Shown here: in pieces, positions 36,619 through 44,186 of the stretch
Layout: each line of letters opens with the position of its first letter
Numbering within the stretch: position 1 is the stretch's first letter
Assembly (NCBI GenBank): GCA_029838215.1
Contig: JALGVI010000012.1
Coordinates: 1 to 64,000, forward strand
Direction of reading: 5' to 3'
DNA length: 64,000 nucleotides
From: Candidatus Helarchaeota archaeon
GTDB lineage: Archaea; Asgardarchaeota; Lokiarchaeia; Helarchaeales; RDOG01
The notes under the pieces: model-generated
What the model was told of the DNA's origin: nothing
What the model saw: only the letters and a program-made list of their open reading frames with translations
Database searches by the model: none
Made by a program: the position numbers and the translations under genes

Positions 36619-36768
36619 TCATTCTTCGTCTTCTTTTTCCTTGCCTATCAAAATATAAGCCATGATTAGAATGATCCCTAAAAACACCAACGATAGAACG
36701 CCATAATAGATAGTCTGGTACTGATCCGATGTCACGGACAGCAGATAAATTGCATCTGTAAGGATCAT
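36619..36768 (-). CDS. 49-residue single-helix membrane microprotein
   Basis: This short ORF starts at the ATG at 36768, with GGTG upstream, and encodes MILTDAIYLLSVTSDQYQTI at the N-terminus. One hydrophobic helix follows (residues about 22-41) with an acidic, Lys/Glu-rich tail ending EKEDEE. Size, amphipathy and the stop position look coding, and it sits between the SWIM protein and Lhr-C-like genes in the same direction. Function unknown. Confidence 0.5.
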   Translation of the reverse strand: MILTDAIYLLSVTSDQYQTIYYGVLSLVFLGIILIMAYILIGKEKEDEE

Positions 36769-36809
36769 CGCAACACCACTTAACAACTTTTATGATTTCG
36801 ATTTTTATA

Positions 36810-37190
36810 TTAAATATTTCGCCATTCTTTCATTAAATTTTTATAATTTTCATCAGAAACTTCATAGACTTTAAAGAGATTCAACGGCTCTGCTAGAAGG
36901 CGGGCAAGCAGGTGATAACAAATTTCGCTCTTTTTATTCATGACATTCATGTAAAAATCATCACAATTACAATATTTGTTTTTAATCGTGAGATAGTCAC
37001 GCTTTTTTCCAAGGACAATCCATACCACGCGATTACTCGGATGAAACATGTATTTTAACACACGCTTCTCCAAGATCACCCGAAATGCCTTGAAAAATCT
37101 TTCACCGTAATGTTCTGTTAATTCGTTCAATAACTTGCCCGATATTGTTTCATCTTTAATTTGAGGGAGAACTTCATCAATGAATCTCAT
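36810..37190 (-). CDS. SWIM-type zinc-finger protein
   Basis: A 126-residue protein with a C-terminal SWIM motif: CNC near residue 75, then CYH about 16 residues later (CxCx(n)CxH). The N-terminal 65 residues are helical. SWIM domains bind zinc and DNA or proteins; small archaeal members are related to eukaryotic Sws1/Shu2-type proteins that support homologous recombination. Neighbouring Lhr-C-like protein is also a possible DNA repair factor, which fits but does not prove this role. Confidence 0.7.
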   Translation of the reverse strand: MRFIDEVLPQIKDETISGKLLNELTEHYGERFFKAFRVILEKRVLKYMFHPSNRVVWIVLGKKRDYLTIKNKYCNCDDFYMNVMNKKSEICYHLLARLLAEPLNLFKVYEVSDENYKNLMKEWRNI

Positions 37191-37299
37191 GAAACTCGTT
37201 CCTAAATAGAATTTAATTTTAACGATATTATTAAAAGAATTTGAGTTGATTGCTTTCTAAATTCCACTTCCTCATTACATTAAAAATTTAACTTTAATA

Positions 37300-37467
37300 T
37301 GGTGGGAGATGCGTGATTTTCGCACGCCCACGCAAGTAAATAAAACGTGAACGTGATTCGAACACGCGATCCCTGGTTGTTTCGCGCAGAATGCGACCCG
37401 AAACCAGAATCCTAGCCAAGACAAGAAACATCTCTTGTCATTCATAGCCAAGCTAGACCAATCTCCC
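37300..37467 (-). tRNA. tRNA-Pro(CGG) with three introns
   Basis: Acceptor strands GGGAGAT (37461-37467) and ATCTCCC (37304-37310) are exact complements, followed by A and an encoded CCA. Removing three inserts gives a 78-nt cloverleaf: D stem GTCT/GGAT with loop AGCTTGGCTA; anticodon stem CTGGT/ACCAG with loop TTCGGGA (anticodon CGG, Pro); T stem GCGTG/CACGC with loop TTCGAAT. Intron 1 (32 nt, D loop, within 37413-37452) is flanked by the repeat CTTGGCTA. Intron 2 (about 18 nt, after position 37) lies at about 37379-37396. Intron 3 (40 nt, T arm, within 37312-37358) is flanked by AATCACG. Junctions of introns 1 and 3 are ambiguous within the repeats. Confidence 0.88.
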
Positions 37468-37578
37468 ATCAGGAAACAAATTTTTTCTTATGAGAAGATT
37501 CGGTATCTCGAATCATAATTATGTATTAAAAAAATTTATTAAAATTTAATGCAAGTAGTATAACGTAAGAATTTTCGG

Positions 37579-37983
37579 ATGGATGAGGAATTGACGAAAA
37601 AGCTCTCAGGAATTACCGCAAAAGAGTGCATGATTAAAGATCCGATGACGATCCCATCAACTGAGCAAATTGCCGCAGCAGATCTTTTAATGCTCCGCAA
37701 TAATATAGGTGGATTACCTGTAGTTGATGACGGCATTCTCGTAGGGATCTTGACCTTACGGGATATTCTCATTTCACGGTTCTCGCATTCTATTGGTGGA
37801 ATCAAAGTTAGAGATCTCATGACGAAAAATCCAATTACAGTCACGCCTGACACGCCTCTCAAAGAGATTCTAAAGATTTACACGGAAAAAGGGATCGAAC
37901 GACTTCCAGTAGTCAAGGACGGGGATGTCATTGGAATCGTGGTTCATCGAAAAATACTTGAAAAAATACATGATAACATATAA
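37579..37983 (+). CDS. CBS-pair domain protein
   Basis: A 134-residue protein composed of two CBS domains. The first reads ECMIKDPMTIPSTEQIAAAD and NNIGGLPVVDDGILVGILT; the second DLMTKNPITVTPDTPLKEIL and IERLPVVKDGDVIGIV. Such pairs bind adenosyl nucleotides such as AMP, ATP or SAM and regulate partners. No enzyme domain is fused, so it acts through a partner that cannot be named from this window. Confidence 0.92.
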   Translation: MDEELTKKLSGITAKECMIKDPMTIPSTEQIAAADLLMLRNNIGGLPVVDDGILVGILTLRDILISRFSHSIGGIKVRDLMTKNPITVTPDTPLKEILKIYTEKGIERLPVVKDGDVIGIVVHRKILEKIHDNI

Positions 37984-38280
37984 CAAAGATTCTTTTCTTT
38001 TTATCATTTCGGACTAATTGATCATCCCTCCATTTTAAATTTCATCAACAAATTTGACTGGCAGCATTCAAAATCTAAACATTTTAAAGAAGGAAAATTA
38101 ATCTATCAAAGGAATTTATGAATTATGCCTATAAATTCTTCCTGAATAATGAAATTAAGGAGATCTAAATAAGGAAATCGAGCTTGCGGGGAAGTATTTC
38201 TCAAGTTCGAGCAGGATTTCTAATAATTACAAAAAAATTCAGGGCGAAGGAAGAAAGTAAGATCATTTAGGTGATATGTC
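37984..38280 (+). promoter_or_regulatory. porA upstream region with TATA box and leader hairpin
   Basis: This 297-base gap holds a TATA-like element (CTATAAATT) at 38129-38137, predicting a start near 38160 and a leader of about 120 nt. Within the leader, TCGAGCTTG at 38178-38186 can pair with CAAGTTCGA at 38202-38210 (9 bp, one G-T) around a 15-nt loop. AGGTGATATGTC before the ATG supplies the ribosome binding site. No gene was seen in the gap. A regulatory role for the hairpin is only a possibility. Confidence 0.4.
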
Positions 38281-39495
38281 ATGAGCGTTATTCCGATGCA
38301 TGACTTTTTTGAAGAAATTAAAGAAGAAAAAACATTGACGATGACGGGAAATTATGCGGTGGCAGGCGCAGTTACGCAGACAGAGCCAGATGTTATTTGT
38401 GCTTTTCCCATTACGCCTCAGACACAATCAGTAGAAGGACTAAGCGACGTGGTTAATCATGGACGTTTAAAAGCGGCATTTGTGAATGTCGAAAGTGAAC
38501 TGGCAGCCATTTCATACATTACTGCCGCCGTTATTGCAGGAGCTCGCGGCTTTACGGCGACGGCTTCTCAAGGATATCTATTAATGCACGAAGGACTCCC
38601 CATGGCAGTTGGATGGCGAGCACCGATATACATGCTCATCTCAAACCGCGCGTGGAATGCCCCTAACCTGAGTATTTGGAACAGTTGGGAAGTCACGCTG
38701 GCAGATCACGGCTGGAACAAGATTTTTTCAGAAAACGTCCAAGAAACTTATGATGCAGCAATTCTTAGTTGCATGATATCAGAAAAAACACTTTTTCCGA
38801 CCTGTTTCTGTCATGATGGGTTTATCATTTCCCATTCGGCACAAAAATTCAAGGCAATCCCTGACGAGACCGTGAAGAAACTCACACCTCGCCGACCCAG
38901 GCATACCGTGCGAACGGATAATCCCGGCTGTTGGGGAGGTATAGTCACACCGGATTACTTCATGGAACAACGTCGCGCCTTGGATTTGGCAAAGAAAGAT
39001 GTCCCTAAAGAAATCGATGCAATGTTTGACCTGTTTGCGAAGGAAACGGGAAGAAAATATTCGTCAATTGAAACCTTTAACATTGAAAAGGCGAAAACCG
39101 CAATAGTCACGATGGGTTCCATGTGCGGAACGATAAAACAATGGATGCGAAATGTTCCCGATATCGGACTCATCAAGATACGAACTTATCGTCCATTTCC
39201 TAGCGAAAGACTACGAAAAATTATTGAAGATAATAAAATTGAAAAATTGATAGTGCTTGAGAAAAATGATGCACCGGGCGCGCCCGTACCTCAAGTCACG
39301 CAAACGATCCTCCCCGTAACTTATCCGCTCGGCACGATCGTTCATTCTTTTATACCCGGGCTCGGTGGAAGAGACGTGACTGTTGATGAGCTTAATGCTG
39401 CAAAGAAACGAATGGAAAAGATTAACGACATGAAAGGAGACCTGTACGAATACTTGGGTGTCCGAATAAAACAAGGAGTGATTGAAGGAGAGTAG
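38281..39495 (+). CDS. porA: 2-oxoacid:ferredoxin oxidoreductase, alpha subunit (PorA-like)
   Basis: A 404-residue subunit of a pyruvate- or 2-oxoacid:ferredoxin oxidoreductase, which oxidises a 2-oxoacid to acyl-CoA and CO2 while reducing ferredoxin. It begins with MTGNYAVAGAVTQTEPDVIC, then FPITPQTQSVEGLSD, FVNVESELAAISYITAA and FTATASQGYLLMHEGLPMAV, the canonical order of PorA. The C-terminal part has IGLIKIRTYRPFPSERLR and IPGLGGRDV. Unlike the beta subunit next to it, this chain is not permuted. The next gene starts 4 bases after the stop. No gamma or delta (ferredoxin-like) gene is in the window. Confidence 0.92.
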   Translation: MSVIPMHDFFEEIKEEKTLTMTGNYAVAGAVTQTEPDVICAFPITPQTQSVEGLSDVVNHGRLKAAFVNVESELAAISYITAAVIAGARGFTATASQGYLLMHEGLPMAVGWRAPIYMLISNRAWNAPNLSIWNSWEVTLADHGWNKIFSENVQETYDAAILSCMISEKTLFPTCFCHDGFIISHSAQKFKAIPDETVKKLTPRRPRHTVRTDNPGCWGGIVTPDYFMEQRRALDLAKKDVPKEIDAMFDLFAKETGRKYSSIETFNIEKAKTAIVTMGSMCGTIKQWMRNVPDIGLIKIRTYRPFPSERLRKIIEDNKIEKLIVLEKNDAPGAPVPQVTQTILPVTYPLGTIVHSFIPGLGGRDVTVDELNAAKKRMEKINDMKGDLYEYLGVRIKQGVIEGE

Positions 39496-39499
39496 AACA

Positions 39500-40606
39500 A
39501 TGTCTTTAGAACAAAAATTTAAAGCTCGAGTCATTAAAGTCAAGGACATCCTTTCTTGGAAAACCAATAACTACCTGCTTTATTTCAACTATGATAATGA
39601 AGCATTCATGAACACGGGGATTCAAGAATCCGGTTCGACACCCTTTGGAGCTTCCACGACAACAGGACCTGCAGGAAAAGCCATTCCGGGAAAGATTGGC
39701 ATGAAACAAGACATCATAGAAGGATTTGCTTTTCTCGGCATGCAATCTGCATTCCTTGCTACGGCCTCAACCGCTTATCCTGCAGATTTTATCGGAAAAG
39801 TCGTCGAAGCATTAAAAACACCAGGAGCCGCTTTCATTCAGGTCTTGGCATCATGCGACCGCGGATGGCGCCATCCGATTAACATCTCCAATAAGGTGAA
39901 CAAGCTTGCAGTAGATTCTGGTTTCTGGCCTTTATACACGATTCGCGTTAAAAATGGGCGTCCCACGTATGCACTGAATAAAAAGATAAATTATGATACG
40001 ATGGAAGAAAAACTCATTGAATACTTGAACCTCATGGGACGTTTCCGTCACTTGGTTAAACCTGAATTCAAGGAACAAACAATACCTTTAGTTATTGATG
40101 CAGTCAAGGCGCGTGCTGATAATGTCATTAAACTAGTTAATACATTCGGTAATCCAGAACATCAACTAGAAACATACACCGTGAACTTCAAGGAGATTCC
40201 GCCACAAGAGATCTTGAATCCAGGACATGGACTATGTCAGGGCTGTGGGTGCGGCATGGCTTTAAATCAATTATCTCTTGCAGCTCATTGGGTCGCAGGA
40301 AAAAATATCATCGTGACCAATAACACGTCATGTTCTGAAGTCTCATTCTCGAAAGATGATGTTCCTAATTATAAAGTGCCTTGGGTTCACCACTTGTTTG
40401 AAACATGTGCCACGACCGGCGATGCCATTGCAACAACATACAGGATCTTAAAAGCAAAAGGTCTCTACAAAGGAGAAATCCCAAGAGTGATCGCCATTGG
40501 TGGAGATGGCTCCACTTATGATATAGGATTTCAATTTCTAAAAGCAGCACTTCATCGAGCCGGAACATTTGGCATCATGAACCCACTCATCAAGGACATT
40601 AGCTGA
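39500..40606 (+). CDS. porB: 2-oxoacid:ferredoxin oxidoreductase, beta subunit, circularly permuted
   Basis: A 368-residue protein; the ATG at 39500 is chosen because GGAG lies 9 bases upstream. Every expected PorB element is present but in swapped order. Residues about 25-190 match the canonical C-terminal half: FNYDNEAFMNTGIQESGSTP at 29-48, STTTGPAGKA, TASTAYPADFIGK, SCDRGW at 118-123 and YLNLMGRFRHL. Residues about 235-368 match the canonical N-terminal half: NPGHGLCQGCGCGMAL, TSCSEV, VPWVHHLFETC and the TPP motif GGDGSTYDIGFQ near 334. The four cluster cysteines (119, 246, 249, 278) are all retained. The new termini fall inside the TPP motif, between GDG and the following Asn-rich strand. 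A natural circular permutation is the simplest reading. Confidence 0.88.
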   Translation: MSLEQKFKARVIKVKDILSWKTNNYLLYFNYDNEAFMNTGIQESGSTPFGASTTTGPAGKAIPGKIGMKQDIIEGFAFLGMQSAFLATASTAYPADFIGKVVEALKTPGAAFIQVLASCDRGWRHPINISNKVNKLAVDSGFWPLYTIRVKNGRPTYALNKKINYDTMEEKLIEYLNLMGRFRHLVKPEFKEQTIPLVIDAVKARADNVIKLVNTFGNPEHQLETYTVNFKEIPPQEILNPGHGLCQGCGCGMALNQLSLAAHWVAGKNIIVTNNTSCSEVSFSKDDVPNYKVPWVHHLFETCATTGDAIATTYRILKAKGLYKGEIPRVIAIGGDGSTYDIGFQFLKAALHRAGTFGIMNPLIKDIS

Positions 40607-40610
40607 AAAT

Positions 40611-40645
40611 CTGTCCATATTTTCATTTTTTTTCCTTTTTCTCTT
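40611..40645 (+). terminator. T-rich terminator after porAB
   Basis: Long T/C tracts (TTTCATTTTTTTTCCTTTTTCTC) directly follow the stop of the permuted porB gene. They support the end of the porAB transcript here and argue against a missing downstream piece of porB. Confidence 0.45.
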
Positions 40646-40709
40646 GGTTTTATCATTCAATAAACTTAAAATCCTAGATAGTGGCATATTTCTTACTAGT
40701 TCAAATCAG

Positions 40710-41027
40710 ATGTTCCGGTTAGGAGGATTGAGACTTTTGCCGTTCGTGAGAAGAGGTCGAAAAATTAGCGTTGGATCGCATCACCAACATTTACTGTTAG
40801 ACATGAGCGATAAAAGAAATTGGAAATTTCTACTGAAATTACATGAGCTTGGACACATCATAGTGACTTACTTTGACTACGATGCAAAAAAAGAAATCTT
40901 AAAGGATCTTTATCTTTCGGTGACGATTCATGGCGAAACTTATTGGACATCTCAATTTAAGAAAAAAGAATTGAAGGAGTTCATTGATTTCCTAAAAGCG
41001 AACGAAATAGATCTCATATACATCTAA
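40710..41027 (+). CDS. Hypothetical protein, about 105 residues
   Basis: The open frame extends upstream to a TTG at 40644, but the ATG at 40710 is preferred because a TATA-like TTCAATAAACTTAAAA lies about 40-50 bases before it. The product is a mixed alpha/beta small protein with VGSHHQHLLLDMSDK and YLSVTIHGETYWTSQF. A HELGH sequence is present in a region that looks like a helix; without other metalloprotease features it is not taken as evidence of zinc binding. No family recognised. Confidence 0.5.
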   Translation: MFRLGGLRLLPFVRRGRKISVGSHHQHLLLDMSDKRNWKFLLKLHELGHIIVTYFDYDAKKEILKDLYLSVTIHGETYWTSQFKKKELKEFIDFLKANEIDLIYI

Positions 41028-41042
41028 CAAGGAAGATTTTCA

Positions 41043-42320
41043 ATGAATTTCGGTCAAGACGAACAAATAAATAAAAAACAAATACTTGATTTTGCCACGA
41101 ACCTGAGCTTTCCAAGAAGGAATGGCTCCGAAGGGAATCTCAAAGCACGAGAATTGTTGAAGTCTTGGTTTTCGGATCTCGGTTTCAAGAACATCAATAC
41201 AGAATCATTCAAATGGAATCCTCGAATTCGGCCATTATATTTTCGTTTTTTTACGGTCCCTTTAACCATTCTAATGTTCGTGGAAGTCATTACCATTATC
41301 GAGTTGATTTTTCTCCTTGTTTTCTCGGGGATTTTTACCATTCAATTAATTTGTGAGTTCACAACGGGTTGTACCATCATGATCTTGATGATAATCCTGT
41401 TTTCATTCGGACATGTTCTCACGAAATTGGCTTTTCTACACCGCGAAAGATATTTTTCATCGAAATTACGGGATGCCCAGAACATCTCAGTTGAGATTGC
41501 GGCAGAGGAAAAGCCGAAATCTAGATTGGTCATCATCGGCGCGCATTATGATAGCATAAACACGCGTTTCGGAGATATGACGAACATAATTTTATATTTG
41601 GGTAGGTTTGCGGGTGTTTTTTTTGTTTCAATTCTCACGTTAATCTTGCCATTCGTAACGATGATCCTGCAATTCTTCCAGTTGATGTCCGTTTCCATCA
41701 TTCTCAACACGATTCTTCTCATTATCGTCTTATATGCCGGATTCTCATTAATGGTGAGTTTTTTCAACACTCTTCATAATAAAAGTGAAGGGGCCATTGA
41801 TAATGCATCTGGAGTTGCAGTCGTCCTAGGCTGTGCAGCATGGTTAAAGAAAAACCCACCAGCAACCGTAGACGTGATTTGTGTCCTATTTGATGTTGAA
41901 GAAGAAGGGTTGATCGGTTCGATGCATTTTGCAAGCAATAATTTGAATAAATTCGAGAAATATGGCATTGAAAAGGTTCACATGATTTGCTTGGATGGTC
42001 CTGGCTCGAAAGGAAAGCTTGGATTTTCCGGCTCCTTTGGTTTCCCGATCAAAACTACGACAGACCGCGGAATTATCAATGAATTACAGCAAGAGGCCAA
42101 CAAACTTCGGTACCAAACGAGAAAAATATGGTTTCCTTATGGTGGCTCCGATCACGTTCCATTTGGCATGTTGAAAATAGACTCCTGCCATTTCTTCTCC
42201 ACGTCCATCGTCTCGAACACCATATCTGATAAAAAAGAGCTTCTTAATGAGGAAAACCTGTTTCGTGCAACTAACATCGTGATCAATTACATTAGAGAAC
42301 TGGATTCAGGCGAAATTTAG
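41043..42320 (+). CDS. M28-family zinc aminopeptidase with embedded membrane segments
   Basis: A 425-residue protein with the M28 metal-ligand set: IIGAHYDSI near residue 165 (His), AIDNASGVA near 253 (Asp), FDVEEEGLIGS near 285 (catalytic Glu and ligand Glu), LDGPGSKG near 320 and GGSDHVPF near 370 (final His). Hydrophobic helices lie at about 68-132 and 185-242, the second pair inserted within the catalytic domain between the first His and Asp. This differs from soluble M28 enzymes. The likely role is a membrane-bound aminopeptidase, perhaps with the active site close to the membrane. It follows a small unknown gene by 15 bases. Confidence 0.85.
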   Translation: MNFGQDEQINKKQILDFATNLSFPRRNGSEGNLKARELLKSWFSDLGFKNINTESFKWNPRIRPLYFRFFTVPLTILMFVEVITIIELIFLLVFSGIFTIQLICEFTTGCTIMILMIILFSFGHVLTKLAFLHRERYFSSKLRDAQNISVEIAAEEKPKSRLVIIGAHYDSINTRFGDMTNIILYLGRFAGVFFVSILTLILPFVTMILQFFQLMSVSIILNTILLIIVLYAGFSLMVSFFNTLHNKSEGAIDNASGVAVVLGCAAWLKKNPPATVDVICVLFDVEEEGLIGSMHFASNNLNKFEKYGIEKVHMICLDGPGSKGKLGFSGSFGFPIKTTTDRGIINELQQEANKLRYQTRKIWFPYGGSDHVPFGMLKIDSCHFFSTSIVSNTISDKKELLNEENLFRATNIVINYIRELDSGEI

Positions 42321-42454
42321 CCAATAAACGCGCATTTTAATCAACAAATAAAAAATTCGAGAAAAAAAATATATATCATGCAAGGCAAAAGATTTTCTGA
42401 AAGATTTTCTGATAATTAAAAAGAAATAGAGTCTAAAAAGTCGGTGAGTTTTTC

Positions 42455-43246
42455 ATGCCCGTACAAAGTAATGGTTTCATATTTCTGGTTCATTTTCCCA
42501 TCATGATAGTCGAATTAATAATATCCATAATGTTTTTCGCCCTTTCTTTCATAATCCTTAATAAATGGAGAGAAAGGAGAACGGTAGCGACGCTTTATTT
42601 GTCTCTCGCACTATTCGCGTTGTCGGCTGCAATTTTTATTGCTTTTACAGGATTAGCAAGTTGGTATTTTACGTGGGTATTGGCTCTTTATTCATACGTG
42701 CCGAGCACGATTTATTATCGGATGAGCCTTCCTCTCGGTTACACGTTAGTCATCGTCTATGATGCATTTCTATTCCTATTTACCATCCAAATTTTCCTTG
42801 GTGGGAGGCAAAAGCTTGCCATTCCTGTCTTGATTATTGGGGTTCTTTTAATCATGCTACTTTTCCTGCCAAATAACTATTACGGTGTTGAACGGCTCCC
42901 TACAGATCCGCCATCGATCCGCACCATCGTTCAAGGTTTATACTTGCTCTACAACGTTGCGATTTTCGGTATCTTGGGTTTAAAATCATATAAAGCATCC
43001 AGAGATGCTGGAGAGAAAGTAAGTCGCGTGGGTTTCCAAACCATTGCAATGAGCCAGGTGATAAACATATCGATTTTTGTATTTTTCCTGATGGATGCCA
43101 TCGTGATCCTCTTGATTCCCTTTAGTCCGGGATATTCCTTTTTCATTTATCTCGCTTGGATTTTCGCCTTTATTGCAGGATTTTTCGTATATTTAGGCTA
43201 TATCCTTCCTCCGTGGTTTAGAAAATTGATCTCGAAAGAATCTTGA
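42455..43246 (+). CDS. Seven-helix membrane protein, unknown
   Basis: A 263-residue protein with about seven membrane helices and very short soluble loops. A segment after helix 1, KWRERRTVATLYLSLALFAL, resembles KYLEKRKETKAIYELGLALF in the protein at 2857-3579. GGTGA precedes the ATG by 7 bases. No transporter or enzyme signature was found. The shared loop and helix count suggest a small lineage-specific family with at least two members in this window. Confidence 0.65.
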   Translation: MPVQSNGFIFLVHFPIMIVELIISIMFFALSFIILNKWRERRTVATLYLSLALFALSAAIFIAFTGLASWYFTWVLALYSYVPSTIYYRMSLPLGYTLVIVYDAFLFLFTIQIFLGGRQKLAIPVLIIGVLLIMLLFLPNNYYGVERLPTDPPSIRTIVQGLYLLYNVAIFGILGLKSYKASRDAGEKVSRVGFQTIAMSQVINISIFVFFLMDAIVILLIPFSPGYSFFIYLAWIFAFIAGFFVYLGYILPPWFRKLISKES

Positions 43247-43311
43247 AGAATGAACTGAAAAGAATGATTTCTTAGTCAGTATATTTTTATACTATAGAAT
43301 ACTAGTAAATC

Positions 43312-43602
43312 ATGATGTCCGTTGTCAAGATAACAAAAAAGAAAAATTTAGAGAAATTGCTTGCAAGGATAACTCTGCGTCTTGGACGAAAGCCAACGCA
43401 ACAAGAAGTGTTAGATTATTGCGTGGAATTGGGCGAGGAACATATTGAGGAGCTCATTCAAAAAATTAGTCCGGGTCCAATCCTTGACGATGAAAAGATT
43501 GACAGGATTGTAAATTTAAGAAAAGAATTGGCGAAACTGGAGTGGCAAAAGCCAAACAGTGAAGAATTTCTGAGTGAAGATGATGCTGATTTATACTATT
43601 AA
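43312..43602 (+). CDS. VapB-like antitoxin
   Basis: A 96-residue charged protein with a helical RLGRKPTQQEVLDYCVELGE segment and an acidic C-terminal end (SEEFLSEDDADLYY). It directly precedes a PIN-domain gene with a 5-11 base gap, the usual antitoxin-toxin order. It lacks an obvious AbrB-like N-terminus, so the antitoxin family is not certain. The promoter TATTTTTATACTATAG lies just upstream. Confidence 0.6.
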   Translation: MMSVVKITKKKNLEKLLARITLRLGRKPTQQEVLDYCVELGEEHIEELIQKISPGPILDDEKIDRIVNLRKELAKLEWQKPNSEEFLSEDDADLYY

Positions 43603-43613
43603 AGTGAATGACC

Positions 43614-44039
43614 ATGGGAATCTTTTTGGACACAGGATTTTATATTGGGTTGGTCGATCCCAAGGACAAGCATTATCATCGGAGCTTGGAGCTGTTACAT
43701 GAGTTAAAATCAGGAGAATACGGACAAATTTATACATCAACCCTTGTCATGGGAGAAACAGCGACTTTAGTTGGAATTCGAACAAATCGACACCCTAAGG
43801 CAATGAACTCAATTCGAAATCTCTTTTCAGGATCCGAGAAGCTTGCTATTATCTTAAGGTTTGGAGATGACCTTGAAGAAGACACGTGGAAATTATTTCA
43901 CAGGATAAATACAACCAAAAAATCAAAATTCGTGAGCTTTGTAGATTGTGCAAACATAGTAACTTGCAAACGATATTCAATTGAAAATATAATAGCTTTT
44001 GACGAGCATTTTGATGGTTGGTTGACAAGAATTCATTAA
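43614..44039 (+). CDS. PIN-domain RNase, VapC-like toxin
   Basis: A 141-residue PIN-domain protein starting at the second ATG, GTGA being 6 bases before it. Acidic active-site residues are visible: MGIFLDTGFYIGLVD (Asp 6), MGETATLVG (Glu), SFVDCANIVTC (Asp) and IIAFDEHFDGW (Asp near the end). PIN domains cleave RNA, in VapC toxins often tRNA or rRNA. Together with the gene before it this forms a toxin-antitoxin-like pair. Confidence 0.82.
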   Translation: MGIFLDTGFYIGLVDPKDKHYHRSLELLHELKSGEYGQIYTSTLVMGETATLVGIRTNRHPKAMNSIRNLFSGSEKLAIILRFGDDLEEDTWKLFHRINTTKKSKFVSFVDCANIVTCKRYSIENIIAFDEHFDGWLTRIH

Positions 44040-44186
44040 ACGTGGTTAATTTTACGAAGATTGTGTGCGATTTCATCGATTACTTCTTTTTTTTTGATGC
44101 AAGTATTTGTAGAAAACTATTTGAAGAACGTATCATATTTAAACTAAAATGAAAATTAAATGAATTTTACAAGGAAATCTTTGAAA

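Noticed and set aside
37275-37469. An open frame of 64 codons on the minus strand.
   Set aside because: It coincides with the intron-bearing tRNA-Pro, which explains the sequence fully.
40800-40870. HELGH in the small protein after porB looks like a zinc protease motif.
   Set aside because: There is no third ligand or other protease feature, and the protein is about 105 residues with no family match; chance is likely.
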